NCBI GenBank assembly: GCA_020628375.1
Contig: JAHDFD010000002.1
Location: 160,620 to 224,619, forward strand
Direction: 5' to 3'
DNA length: 64,000 bases
DNA from: Chitinophagales bacterium
Lineage (GTDB): Bacteria; Bacteroidota; Bacteroidia; Chitinophagales; UBA2359
The notes beneath the pieces are model-generated. The model worked only from the letters and a program-made list of their open reading frames with translations. It made no database searches and had not been told where the DNA came from. Below are positions 33,852 through 42,876 of this stretch, one piece after another. Position 1 is the stretch's first letter, and each line of letters begins with the position of its first letter. The translations under genes and the position numbers were made by a program.

Positions 33852-35849
33852 TTAGTGTGTATTAATAAAACGTTTTACCGCTATTTTATTTTCTTGTTTA
33901 ACGATAATTGCATACCAACCATCAGTTAATCCATTCGTAAAGAATTGATAATAATTACTACCAGTTGTAGTAAATAAGCTTTCTGAACTGATTACCTGAC
34001 CTGTTAAATTGATAATTTGTATTGAAGCATTTCCAGGGCTTTCTATATTGAACTGAAGTTCGTATTGCCCACTTCCAAGATCGGTTAACAAGCTTTCAAT
34101 AGTTTCAATGGAAGATAAACTGGTTACTTCTTCTCCTTCAATTATAATTTCTGCTGAATAAAAAGCTGCATCATTGCTATTAGTAACATATAAACTTACA
34201 GGGTAAACTCCCGGACCACCATAAATATGTGTTCCCGGATTATCTGAAAAATCATAATAGCCATCTCCAAAGCTCCAGGTATAAGTATTGATATCACTTC
34301 CAGTCGATTCATTGAAGAAAGTAACCGCATTACCTTCTACAGTATAAGAAAAGAAGGCAGCTAGTATATCCTCTGGATCTTCTGGGTTCTCTGGTTCTTC
34401 TGGGTTCTCTGGATCTTCTGGATTCTCTGGATCTTCTGGATCTTCCGGGTTCTCTGGATCTTCTGGATTCTCTGGGTCTTCCGGGTTCTCTGGATCTTCT
34501 GGATTCTCTGGGTCTTCCGGGTTCTCTGGATCTTCTGGATTCTCAGGGTCTTCTGGATTCTCTGGGTCTTCTGGATTCTCAGGGTCTTCTGGATTCTCTG
34601 GGTCTTCTGGGTTCTCTGGGTCTTCTGGGTTCTCTGGGTCTTCTGGGTTCTCTATACCTTGACTTCTAAGTATTAAAGAAAATGCTTCTCCGTATTCTCC
34701 ATCATTCGTATGTAATACACTTCCATTTTTCTCTGAAATCCTGAAAAATCCACTTCCATTATTACAACATATTCCATCTGCATAATCATCTATAATTACA
34801 AACTCGTAACACAAATCATCGTCTAAAACAATTTCATGGGTATTTAGTGTATTAGAAGAATAACCTCCACCGGAAACGGTTTGTAAACCTCCTCCGTTTA
34901 AGCCAACTTCAGGATTTCCGCCTTCTGCAACAATATTATTATTTTCATCTAAAAGTGCCCAGTAAGTTTCATATCCAAAATTATCTGTCTGAACCTCTAC
35001 TGTGATGGTATCTAATTCTGTTGTCGGACGTTCAAAATCTACTGTGATAGAACTATAATCCCCAAAAATACCAGCATCGAACTTCAAAGCTCCACTATCA
35101 TTATCGAAAGGGATTGGATCGAAGGAAACCGACTCAATCCCATAAGGCGCTAATTCTCCATTCCAAACTATTGAATTGATGTATTCATTATTTTCATCAA
35201 AAATCACGAACTCTGAAGAATCGATTGTATCAGTTGTTAAATTCTGAAAAACCAAAGACGCATTTACTTCTGTACAGTATTGTTCATCACCTGTATATTC
35301 TAACATTGCGATACCTCCACCCGGGCTTGCTGGCGGATAAGCTGCATCTACAATAGCTTCATAATTCCCAAGAAAATGTACACCAACAAATTCGGTTGAT
35401 ATACGATTTGGTTGTATGATTATGAACTTAGGAAACGAATCGACATAGAACAAATCGACTTCTTCCTGAGTAGAACTGTTAAAAACCGGAAACTCTACAC
35501 CTTCTGTCCAATCACCATAAGAGCCATCGCCATAAATACTTTCCAAAGATGTATTTATGTCGTTTTCAATCATGAAGATCATTACGTCATTAGCACCTTC
35601 CGGTCCTCTTGCATTCCACAAATCTTTAAAATATCCTTGTTGATGATGCGACCAACAACTGCCACACCAAGTAGCGAACAAGTCGATAAAAACGGTTTTG
35701 CCCTCATCTAAATATTCAAATAAGGTATGCGTATTCCCATCAAGGTCAGTTAGGGTAAAATCCTCTGCTATTTCGTATTGCTCCTGAGCCTGAGCATTGA
35801 ATACAATTGAAAAGCTTAGCAATAGCAATGTAAGTAATTTCTTCATCAT
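33852..35849 (-). CDS. Secreted thioredoxin-fold protein with NPEDPE linker, PKD and T9SS domains
   Basis: The 665-residue product has a signal peptide (residues 1-21) and an N-terminal TlpA-like thioredoxin domain (about 25-170): AEDFTLTDLDGNTH, then FIDLFATWCGSCWSHHQ with CGSC near residues 60-63. A beta domain follows with WALLDENNNIVAEGGN and DDYADGICCNNGSG (about 300-390). A linker of about 15 NPEDPE hexapeptides spans about 400-493, then a PKD domain (YTWSFGDGYYDFSDN, about 497-570) and a T9SS sorting domain to the C-terminus. It should act outside the outer membrane, perhaps in disulfide chemistry. It is one of three paralogues here (also 37359 and 39763). Confidence 0.9.
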   Translation of the reverse strand: MMKKLLTLLLLSFSIVFNAQAQEQYEIAEDFTLTDLDGNTHTLFEYLDEGKTVFIDLFATWCGSCWSHHQQGYFKDLWNARGPEGANDVMIFMIENDINTSLESIYGDGSYGDWTEGVEFPVFNSSTQEEVDLFYVDSFPKFIIIQPNRISTEFVGVHFLGNYEAIVDAAYPPASPGGGIAMLEYTGDEQYCTEVNASLVFQNLTTDTIDSSEFVIFDENNEYINSIVWNGELAPYGIESVSFDPIPFDNDSGALKFDAGIFGDYSSITVDFERPTTELDTITVEVQTDNFGYETYWALLDENNNIVAEGGNPEVGLNGGGLQTVSGGGYSSNTLNTHEIVLDDDLCYEFVIIDDYADGICCNNGSGFFRISEKNGSVLHTNDGEYGEAFSLILRSQGIENPEDPENPEDPENPEDPENPEDPENPEDPENPEDPENPEDPENPEDPENPEDPENPEDPENPEDPENPEDPEDPENPEDPENPEEPENPEDPEDILAAFFSYTVEGNAVTFFNESTGSDINTYTWSFGDGYYDFSDNPGTHIYGGPGVYPVSLYVTNSNDAAFYSAEIIIEGEEVTSLSSIETIESLLTDLGSGQYELQFNIESPGNASIQIINLTGQVISSESLFTTTGSNYYQFFTNGLTDGWYAIIVKQENKIAVKRFINTH
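34369..34652 (-). repeat. In-frame 18-bp hexapeptide repeat (NPEDPE)
   Basis: About fifteen 18-bp units encode NPEDPE, with synonymous drift and a single GAA (NPEEPE) variant. Two positions have a PED insertion that breaks strict register (DPEDPE), so unit number probably varies among strains. Confidence 0.85.
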
Positions 35850-35887
35850 TATTTTTTATAGAAAACTGATCTACCAGAAACATACTC

Positions 35888-37033
35888 TTATTTGATCAAT
35901 GTAATCTTTTGTGATTGAAACTTATCCTCTGTTTCTAAAGAAATAAAATATACACCTGAATCAAGAGCAGCTTTTGTATTTTCGATATTCCACCAAATTG
36001 TATGCATACCCTGATTCAACCATTCATTTCTTATTATATCTACTGTTCTACCCAATTCATCTACTACAGAAATTTTGATTTTCTGGGTTTTATTCAGATT
36101 AATTTCTATACGTGCATTTCCCGAAACAGGATTAGGATAACAAGAAATTATTTCAGATTTAACTGTTGATAATTCAGTATTATTAGTTGGGGTTTGCAAT
36201 GCAGCATTAAACGTTATTGCTTCAGAATTTAGAATTTGTCGTTTAGCTTCATCGTCATTATATTCCTGAACAACTGCTATAAAGGAAAGCTTTTCTAAAT
36301 TCCAGGTATTTGCGATTGGAACATTAAAAGTTTTCTGAAAACTATCTCCTAATTTCAGGTTTTCACCAGGAATACTGTTTACGGCTCCCCATGCACCGCC
36401 TGCCATTGAACGACAAACAAAACGGTGATCGAAATTGGCTATTGAAGCACCTAAACCTTCGAAGGGGTGTCCTGATTCGAAGTTAAAGAAACTACTTTGT
36501 GCATAACCTGGTTCATCAGAGATCACATTATCTTCAACAACATATAAATTGAATCTCAATTCAGTATCATCTATATCTGTATGAAGATCGGCTCTTATGG
36601 TAACGCTTGCCATTGAAGTGTTTTCATCGAAGTCAACATTCAGAATACTCACACTTAATGGTGCTTCCATTGTTAAACGTTCAGCTACCTTTTCTGATAA
36701 TCTTGCATAATCTGGTCCGATAGAAACGAAACCATAATCAGGAAAAAGATATCTGTCGATCAAAAAAGCAGGAACACCACCACCTGTGTATTCCATACCC
36801 ACATCATCACCAGCAGGAAAAGTCATTGGATCGCCCTGATGAATACTGACTGGAATAATATTATCAAAATTATTTAAAATCGAATCCATAAAAACAAAAC
36901 CCTGTGGACATAAACCACACCAAGTCCCCGAAAATTCTTCCAATAAAATATTACGGGTAGTTTGTGCATTCAAATTGGTACAAAATACTAAAAAAAAGCA
37001 CAAGAAGCCTAGTTGTTTTACCTGTGTGTACAT
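35888..37033 (-). CDS. Omp28-related T9SS protein
   Basis: The 381-residue protein has a signal peptide (residues 1-23, ending NLNAQ). The Omp28-type thioredoxin domain follows: RNILLEEFSGTWCGLCPQGFVFMD (about 27-50) with CGLC. It continues with SIHQGDPMTFPAGDD, typical of the family, then VPAFLIDRY and a beta domain up to about 290. A type A T9SS sorting domain ends the protein (SCYPNPVSGNARIEINL, about 300-381). Omp28 of Porphyromonas is an outer membrane or surface antigen; no reaction is established. It is encoded 38 bp downstream of nothing on its strand and faces the 37359 gene across a 325-bp non-coding region. Confidence 0.88.
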   Translation of the reverse strand: MYTQVKQLGFLCFFLVFCTNLNAQTTRNILLEEFSGTWCGLCPQGFVFMDSILNNFDNIIPVSIHQGDPMTFPAGDDVGMEYTGGGVPAFLIDRYLFPDYGFVSIGPDYARLSEKVAERLTMEAPLSVSILNVDFDENTSMASVTIRADLHTDIDDTELRFNLYVVEDNVISDEPGYAQSSFFNFESGHPFEGLGASIANFDHRFVCRSMAGGAWGAVNSIPGENLKLGDSFQKTFNVPIANTWNLEKLSFIAVVQEYNDDEAKRQILNSEAITFNAALQTPTNNTELSTVKSEIISCYPNPVSGNARIEINLNKTQKIKISVVDELGRTVDIIRNEWLNQGMHTIWWNIENTKAALDSGVYFISLETEDKFQSQKITLIK

Positions 37034-37358
37034 ATAACTTTCTTATAATCAATTACAAAGTAGTAATTAACTAAACACTCCAAAAATCAAACCAAGTATG
37101 TTCTTTTCAGTAAAACACAACATATTAATTAGCAGTTTGATTTTTTTGAAACGATGAATTCTAAGGCGAACCTCTTTTATTCATAAAAATGAATAACAAA
37201 AATGAATGCTCAAAGACTAATTTATTGTTCGCCTCACTACAATTCTGTTTAGATATCAGGTAATTTTTAGGTAATAAGCCTACTCTAATTAAAAAATAAG
37301 CGAACTATACATTAAATTTGAGTACATTAAACTATTTACTAAACATTAATTTTTATAG
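37034..37358. other. Non-coding divergent intergenic region
   Basis: No coding frame is supported. An 8-bp inverted repeat, AGGCGAAC near 37152 and GTTCGCCT near 37228, is about 70 bp apart, and a related AGCGAAC occurs again near 37300. Promoters for the two divergent thioredoxin-fold genes must lie here, but I see no exact TTTG/TAnnTTTG pair. Confidence 0.4.
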
Positions 37359-39152
37359 ATGAAAAAGAATTTTTACATTTTTACTTTCCTTCTTTTTGGC
37401 TTGTTCTTCTGTCAGTCAAGTCATGCTCAACTTCAGAGTAACACTGTAGCCCCTGACTTTACTGTTACAGACCTTGATGGAAATGAGCACAACTTATATA
37501 CATATTTAGACGAAGGAAAATCAGTTATCCTTGATCTTTATGCTGTTTGGTGTCCACCTTGTTGGAGCTATCATAACTCAGGTATTTTTAAAGATCTTTG
37601 GGATGCTCATGGTCCTGACGGAGATAACACTTTAGTTATTATTGCTGTGGAAGCAGACCCTACAACTGCTATTGCTGATATTGATGGTGGTGGTGAAAGT
37701 TTAGGAGACTGGACTGCTGGTGTAGAATACGTTATGGCAAATGATGACGATATCGCTGATTTATATAATTTAGCGTATTACCCTACAATTTATTACATTA
37801 CCCCATCTAAATTAATTACCGAAACAGCTCAGCAATCTGAAGGCTTTTTCAATACATTATTAGCTAATCAGCCACCTGTACCTTCAGGTAACAACAATGC
37901 TGTTATTATCAATTATACTGATTTGAATGAAACTTCTAAGAACTACTGTGGAAACGAAGCAATGATCGAATTGAATCCAACAGTAGGTGTTCAGAATATC
38001 GGTGCAATCAATTTAACCAGTGTTGAAGTAAAGGCAATGGTTGGCGAAGAAGTAATTGGTTCTCAAAGCTGGACTGGTAATGCTGCTCCACTAGAATATT
38101 TTGAAGTAAATCTTTCTGATATTTCATTTACAGCGGTTGAGGATGTAACTGAAATTACTTTTGAAGTTTCTGCTCCTAATGGTTTTGAAGATGACGACAC
38201 TTTCAATACTTATGTAGATGTATTCAGCCATGTTGCTAAAACGGAAACAGAAACGATTACTGTTGAAGTGTTAACAGATCAGTATGCTGATGAAACTTAC
38301 TGGGTAGTATTGAATTCCAATGGAGATATAATCGCTGAAGGAGGTAATCCTAATGTTGGTTTAGATAACATTGGAACTGGTGAATTCCCTGCTCCGTCTC
38401 ACCCAGACATGTATAATCCTAATACTGAATATATTGCTGAGTTTGAAATAGAAATTGGAGATTGTTATGATTTCATAGTAACTGATTATTACGGTGATGG
38501 CTTATGTTGTACTTATGGTGATGGTTATGTGAACCTGAAAAATTCAGCAGGTGAACTATTATCTTCTATTGGTGAATTTGGTATTATCGATCAAAGTGGT
38601 TTCTTAAATGCAGTTGTTGGAGTAGCACCTACTGCTTCATTTGAAGTAAGTGTTGAAGATGCTACTATTTCTGTAACTAACAGCTCTGAAGGAGATGACA
38701 TCACAGAATACGTGTGGAACTGGGGTGATGGTAACACAACAACCGGAGATAGCCCTGAAGCACATACTTATGCAGAAAGTGGTGAATATACAATTACACT
38801 TGAGGTAACAAATGCTTTTGGAACTTCAACTTATACTGAAACTGTAATAGTTACTGTACCTGCTGTTGAAACCAATATTGAAACTATCGATGGTGTAAGT
38901 GGTATTAACTTATTCCCTCAACCAGCTACTGATCAAATTAATGTTACATTTAATTTAGATGGTGCTAAAGTTTTAAATATCGCTGTTTTAAATTCAGTTG
39001 GTCAAGTTGTCAAAAACTTAGGTGATAATGCCTTCAACTATGGAAGTAATAATATCGTAATTGATGTAAATGACTTTACAAGTGGAATGTACTTTGTAAA
39101 CTTTGAGCAAAATGGTCAGAAAGTATTAAAGAGATTTACAGTAATCAAATAA
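37359..39152 (+). CDS. Secreted thioredoxin-fold protein with PKD and T9SS domains
   Basis: The 597-residue product has a signal peptide (1-24, ending SSHAQ) and a TlpA-like domain (about 30-170) with APDFTVTDLDGNEHNLY and LDLYAVWCPPCWSYHN, so the redox motif is CPPC near residues 66-69. The middle beta domain contains YWVVLNSNGDIIAEGGN and DYYGDGLCCTYGDGY (about 310-400), with a vicinal Cys pair. A PKD domain (YVWNWGDGNTTTGDSPEAHTY, about 425-505) precedes the type A T9SS sorting domain (NLFPQPATDQINVTFNL, about 520-597). It is the closest match to the 33852 product and is transcribed divergently from the Omp28-like gene. An intrinsic terminator follows. Confidence 0.9.
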   Translation: MKKNFYIFTFLLFGLFFCQSSHAQLQSNTVAPDFTVTDLDGNEHNLYTYLDEGKSVILDLYAVWCPPCWSYHNSGIFKDLWDAHGPDGDNTLVIIAVEADPTTAIADIDGGGESLGDWTAGVEYVMANDDDIADLYNLAYYPTIYYITPSKLITETAQQSEGFFNTLLANQPPVPSGNNNAVIINYTDLNETSKNYCGNEAMIELNPTVGVQNIGAINLTSVEVKAMVGEEVIGSQSWTGNAAPLEYFEVNLSDISFTAVEDVTEITFEVSAPNGFEDDDTFNTYVDVFSHVAKTETETITVEVLTDQYADETYWVVLNSNGDIIAEGGNPNVGLDNIGTGEFPAPSHPDMYNPNTEYIAEFEIEIGDCYDFIVTDYYGDGLCCTYGDGYVNLKNSAGELLSSIGEFGIIDQSGFLNAVVGVAPTASFEVSVEDATISVTNSSEGDDITEYVWNWGDGNTTTGDSPEAHTYAESGEYTITLEVTNAFGTSTYTETVIVTVPAVETNIETIDGVSGINLFPQPATDQINVTFNLDGAKVLNIAVLNSVGQVVKNLGDNAFNYGSNNIVIDVNDFTSGMYFVNFEQNGQKVLKRFTVIK

Positions 39153-39174
39153 TCTTTCTGAATACAAATATTTT

Positions 39175-39211
39175 AAAACCGATAATCTTCTTCGAGGATT
39201 ATCGGTTTTTT
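39175..39211 (+). terminator. Intrinsic terminator after the 37359 gene
   Basis: AACCGATAATC and GATTATCGGTT form a perfect stem with a TTCTTCGAG loop, followed by TTTTTTATTT. Confidence 0.9.
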
Positions 39212-39419
39212 ATTTGCTTTCACTTTTTCTGAATATAAATGATATAAGTCTTGGTAATTCATTTTTATCTGATTCACTAAACCACTCATTAATTTCCAAT
39301 AAAGCAAAACCATTTTTTTGTGCACTATCAATATATTCTGAGATGTGATGAATATAAGTGGTCAATTCGACTATTCCATTTTCGGATTCAAATCTTGCTT
39401 TACTACTATAGTTTATTAT
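39210..39419 (-). pseudogene. C-terminal remnant of a SAM-dependent methyltransferase-like gene
   Basis: On the minus strand the frame from 39419 to the TAA at 39210-39212 encodes about 69 residues, including KARFESENGIVELTTYIHH, ISEYIDSAQKNGFALLEINE and WFSESDKNELPRLISFIFRK. The IHHISEYI, EWF.E.D and LPRLISFIF pattern resembles the C-terminal end of a family of class I methyltransferases in Bacteroidota, from memory. There is no ATG, and the frame is closed by a TGA at 39423-39425 inside the end of the ankyrin gene. The rest of the gene is absent, so this is probably a deletion or rearrangement scar. The terminator of the facing gene overlaps its stop. Confidence 0.55.
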
Positions 39420-39715
39420 TGCTCAATAAACTCATTCAATAATTCAATAGCTATAACATTTTTCTTTCTCTCAGCAACCACCATTGCTGTTTCGCCTTCT
39501 GCATCTTCAACAATAATTGGATCAGCTCCATTTTCTAATAATAATTTAGTTATTTCAAAATGATTGAATCTAATACTTTCTACTAAAGGAGCAGCCATAT
39601 ACTCTGGATGCTGATAATTTGGATCGACACCTGTTCTGAGATAATAACTGACTAATTCAAGGTCTCCTTCCTGAATCGCCTTGAACATTGCTTTCCAATC
39701 TCCACCTCCGGACAT
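39416..39715 (-). CDS. Small ankyrin-repeat protein
   Basis: The 99-residue cytoplasmic protein consists of about two and a half ankyrin repeats: GDLELVSYYLRTGVDPNYQH (about residues 17-36), AAPLVESIRFNHFEITKLLLENGADP (about 41-66) and ETAMVVAERKKNVIAIELLNEFI. It has no signal peptide. Such small ankyrin proteins are usually protein-binding modules and may pair with a toxin or neighbouring enzyme, but no partner is evident; the adjacent methyltransferase fragment is decayed. The ATG at 39715 has no good alternative. The end of the gene borders the remnant on the same strand, raising the possibility that a rearrangement joined them. Confidence 0.8.
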   Translation of the reverse strand: MSGGGDWKAMFKAIQEGDLELVSYYLRTGVDPNYQHPEYMAAPLVESIRFNHFEITKLLLENGADPIIVEDAEGETAMVVAERKKNVIAIELLNEFIEQ

Positions 39716-39730
39716 GATAATTGGTTTAAG

Positions 39731-39754
39731 AGTTTGTGAGTTTGTGAGTTTGTG
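39731..39754. repeat. Tandem AGTTTGTG octamers
   Basis: Three AGTTTGTG copies lie between the divergently spaced ends of two minus-strand genes. The spacer belongs to the low-complexity class also found at 11100 and 57518. Confidence 0.65.
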
Positions 39755-39762
39755 ATTTAAAA

Positions 39763-41718
39763 TTAATGATTCAAAATTTCAATCTTTTTGTAAGCAACTC
39801 CATCTCTTGAAAGTAATTGTAAAATATAAACACCATTTGGCAAATTAGAAGTTTCGATTTCCAAAGTATTTTTACCTTCTGAACTCATACCTTCGCTATT
39901 GAACACAAGCTTACCTATTGAATTCACTAAGCGAATCTGTATTTCTTCTATTTTCCTTGATTCGATATCTATATTCAAGACACCATTACTTGGTATAGGA
40001 TATACATTAAATACATCTTCAGCTAATAAATTTCCTGTTGAAGTTGTTACACCTATTGGCTCACTAATTACTATAGAGCCTCCACTACTATCAAATACGG
40101 TTAAGATCACAGTATAACTTCCTGATTCATCATAAATATGAACAGGGTTTTCACTGTTTGATGTGTTTCCATCTCCAAACTCCCATAAATAGCTACTAAT
40201 ATTATCTCCGGTCGATTCATTAATAAAATTCACTGTCAAACCTTCGATTGAATAGGAAAAACTTGCCGTAATCGCTTCAAATGAAATGGTAACCGTTTCG
40301 CTGTATGTAGTACTAGTTCCATCTGTATCTGTAACCGTTAATGTGACTGTGTAAACACCAGATGCATCGTATATGTGTGTAGGATTTTCTGAAGAAGAAC
40401 CATTACCGTCTCCAAAGTCCCAGGCATAACTGTTAATATTATCACCTGTTGTTTCATTATTGAAGCTCACTGTTAGTTCATTTATGGAATAACTATATCC
40501 AGCAACAATTGCTTCAGAAACTTCGTTTTCTATACCTCTTATATCAATAGATTCAAAATCACCGCCTTGAATGATATTTGAGCCGTCATTATTATCCAAT
40601 TTAAAAAAGCCATTGTCTGTTAATCCATCTCCCCAATCATCCACAATTACGAATTTGTAACAAGCTCCATCTTCTACTTGTATGGTGTTTATATATTCAG
40701 AATTATTACCGTAACCACCTGGTGCTTGATTCTGCAAACCACCGCCATCTAAACCAACATTCAAATTACCACCTTCTGCTACTACTCCGTCCGCTTCGTC
40801 TAATAATGCCCAGTAAATTTCATATCCAAAATCATCTGTTTGTATGGTTATGATCAGTTCTTCTGTATCGGCAGTCAATCTTTCAATAGAATTAAATATT
40901 GCATTAGAAGCAAGATCATCATCACCTGTACCATTAACTTGCTCTATCTCGAATACTAAATCTAAATTACTATCATCAGTAATAATAGTTGGAAAAAAAA
41001 CTTCGGCAAACTCAAAAGGCGCTAAATTACCAGTCCATACAGCTGAATCGAATGTATCACCAAAAGATGTAGCACTAAAGCTTGCACTTGTAATATCTGC
41101 ACTTCCTAAATTCTGAAAGATCAACGAGGCATTCAAACCTTCACAGTAAGTAATATCTCCTGTATAAGATAGAATAGCAGCATTATTCTGACCGGCAGCA
41201 GCCGGTGGTGCATTTTCTATTAATTCTTCAAAAACATCTACTCCAACCTGTCCTACATTTTTAACCAAATGATTAGGTGAAACAAAATAGATAGTTGGAA
41301 ATTCATCTACCTGATAATCGCTGATAATACTTGGTGGTGGCATTATATCTATGATCGGGAAATTAGCTAAATTGATAAAGTTCCCCTGTGATGTTGGTCC
41401 AGATCCTTGCAAATCATTCATTCCTGTTAAAATATCAGATTCGATGAAAAGAACAACAACTTCATCTGAACCTTCCGCTCCATAAGTACTATTAATATCT
41501 TGTAAAACTCCGGCACTATGATATAGCCAACTATCATCATTCCATGTAGCCGAAAAATTCAATATCACAGACTTTCCATTATCCAGATATTCATACAAAT
41601 GATGTGAAGTTCCATTAATATCTGATAATGTAAAATCGGGAGCAATAGCATTATCTTCAAGCTGAGCAAAAATATTAGCACTGAATAAGAAGAAAAGTAG
41701 AATGATAAAGTTTCTCAT
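39763..41718 (-). CDS. Secreted thioredoxin-fold protein without redox cysteines, two PKD domains, T9SS domain
   Basis: The 651-residue paralogue of the 33852 and 37359 products has a signal peptide (1-18, ending IFAQ) and a thioredoxin-like domain with APDFTLSDINGTSH and LNFSATWNDDSWLYHS. The CxxC site is replaced by NDDS (about residues 58-61), so classical redox activity is lost. The beta domain reads DDWGDGLTDNGFF where the relatives have a Cys pair. The isolated cysteines in DITYCEG and DGACYKF are kept. Two PKD domains (about 408-490 and 490-570) and a sorting domain with VYPIPSNGVLNIDI follow. A binding or structural role on the cell surface is inferred. Expression may depend on the long leader region before 41719. 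Confidence 0.88.
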   Translation of the reverse strand: MRNFIILLFFLFSANIFAQLEDNAIAPDFTLSDINGTSHHLYEYLDNGKSVILNFSATWNDDSWLYHSAGVLQDINSTYGAEGSDEVVVLFIESDILTGMNDLQGSGPTSQGNFINLANFPIIDIMPPPSIISDYQVDEFPTIYFVSPNHLVKNVGQVGVDVFEELIENAPPAAAGQNNAAILSYTGDITYCEGLNASLIFQNLGSADITSASFSATSFGDTFDSAVWTGNLAPFEFAEVFFPTIITDDSNLDLVFEIEQVNGTGDDDLASNAIFNSIERLTADTEELIITIQTDDFGYEIYWALLDEADGVVAEGGNLNVGLDGGGLQNQAPGGYGNNSEYINTIQVEDGACYKFVIVDDWGDGLTDNGFFKLDNNDGSNIIQGGDFESIDIRGIENEVSEAIVAGYSYSINELTVSFNNETTGDNINSYAWDFGDGNGSSSENPTHIYDASGVYTVTLTVTDTDGTSTTYSETVTISFEAITASFSYSIEGLTVNFINESTGDNISSYLWEFGDGNTSNSENPVHIYDESGSYTVILTVFDSSGGSIVISEPIGVTTSTGNLLAEDVFNVYPIPSNGVLNIDIESRKIEEIQIRLVNSIGKLVFNSEGMSSEGKNTLEIETSNLPNGVYILQLLSRDGVAYKKIEILNH

Positions 41719-42073
41719 AAAATAGTTTTACAATTGAAGATAATGTCCATAAAAATAAGCATATTGCTTTTCAAAAGATTAATTATTCTCAGTAAAAAAA
41801 CAATCATTTTAACCACCAAAAGACAAATGTGAAACTTTATAGACAAAACAGGTGTCTTTCATCTATAAAAATCATCATAAAATAAACTGTTGGATAGAAT
41901 ACTTAGCTTTCTGTTTTTGATTTTCGTGTAGTTATTGCATGGAAATGTTAAAGTTACCTAGAAAAATAAACTGAATGTTTATTTTGGTTAAAAAGGGAAC
42001 AGTTTTAGCTATTGTTGCGTATATATAATTGTTTTTGTTTATTTTTGATTATGAACTCGCTAAAATTGTATTT
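41719..42073. other. Non-coding region with candidate promoter for the next gene
   Basis: No coding frame is supported between the divergent genes. A TTG at 42015 and TATTTTTG at 42040-42047, 22 bases apart, could serve the gene at 42074. The rest is AT-rich with no clear structure. Confidence 0.4.
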
Positions 42074-42763
42074 ATGAAAAAACTTGTTACACTAATATTT
42101 TTATTATTTGCCTACTTCAATGTTGAAGCACAAACACTTGAATTTGCTTCAGATGAAGTAGAAATAAGTGGTAGCTCTTCAGCTACATTGTTTGAAACTT
42201 ATAATAACCTTACTTTATCAAATGCTAATAAAGCATTGGATCTTGATTGGATTTTCACAACTCATGATTTTCCTAATAATTGGGCATTTAATTTATGTAC
42301 GGGAGATGCTTGTTGGTCAACAGCAGAATCTGTTGTTCCAGTATCTATTGCTCCTGATACAGAAATGGATGTTAAAATGCAATTCAAACCGAATGGTGAA
42401 GTAGGAAGTGGATATGTAATGCTTTCTTTTAATGATGTAACTGATCCAACTATTTCGGCTACTTCAACTTTCTTTGCTGTTGCTGATGCAGAAACCAATA
42501 TTACATTAACATCTGTTGAGCCAAAATTCAACTTTTACCCTAATCCAGTTGTAGATGTAATGAATTTAGAATTGGAACATTATCCTCAGGTTGCTAAAAT
42601 TGGTATATACAACTTAATTGGTAAAGAAGTAAAATCTTTCAGTGCCTTAGATAATATTGATATCATTGACACTTCTGACTTAATTCAGGGTATGTATTTA
42701 ATTACTTTGGAAGATAGTAATGGTAAATTGATCGAAACAAAACGATTCTCAAAAGTTTACTAA
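42074..42763 (+). CDS. Small secreted protein with T9SS domain
   Basis: I use the ATG at 42074 (MKKLVTLIFLLFAYFNVEAQ), which gives a signal peptide; an in-frame ATG at 42029 would precede it by 15 residues. The 229-residue protein has one beta-sandwich-like domain (about 21-145) with SGSSSATLFETYNNLTLSNA, two Cys in LCTGDACW, and MQFKPNGEVGSGYV, a layout I have seen only as an uncharacterised T9SS client type. A type A sorting domain ends it (FNFYPNPVVDVMNLELEHY, about 150-229). It is followed by a strong terminator. Function is unknown. Confidence 0.85.
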   Translation: MKKLVTLIFLLFAYFNVEAQTLEFASDEVEISGSSSATLFETYNNLTLSNANKALDLDWIFTTHDFPNNWAFNLCTGDACWSTAESVVPVSIAPDTEMDVKMQFKPNGEVGSGYVMLSFNDVTDPTISATSTFFAVADAETNITLTSVEPKFNFYPNPVVDVMNLELEHYPQVAKIGIYNLIGKEVKSFSALDNIDIIDTSDLIQGMYLITLEDSNGKLIETKRFSKVY

Positions 42764-42791
42764 AAAACAATTTTAGTTTTTTCATAAAACG

Positions 42792-42827
42792 AAGCGAGTG
42801 TTCTGATTTTAGAATACTCGCTTTTTT
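42792..42827 (+). terminator. Intrinsic terminator after the small T9SS protein
   Basis: AAGCGAGTGTTCT and AGAATACTCGCTT pair with one G-U and a loop GATTTT, followed by TTTTTATTTT. Confidence 0.9.
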
Positions 42828-42876
42828 ATTTTCCACATTTCATACATCATTCATTCAAAATTTGTAACTTTCGAGC

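Noticed and set aside
34369..34652. 18-bp repeat as possible CRISPR or minisatellite element
   Set aside because: It is an in-frame hexapeptide repeat inside a coding region with no spacers.
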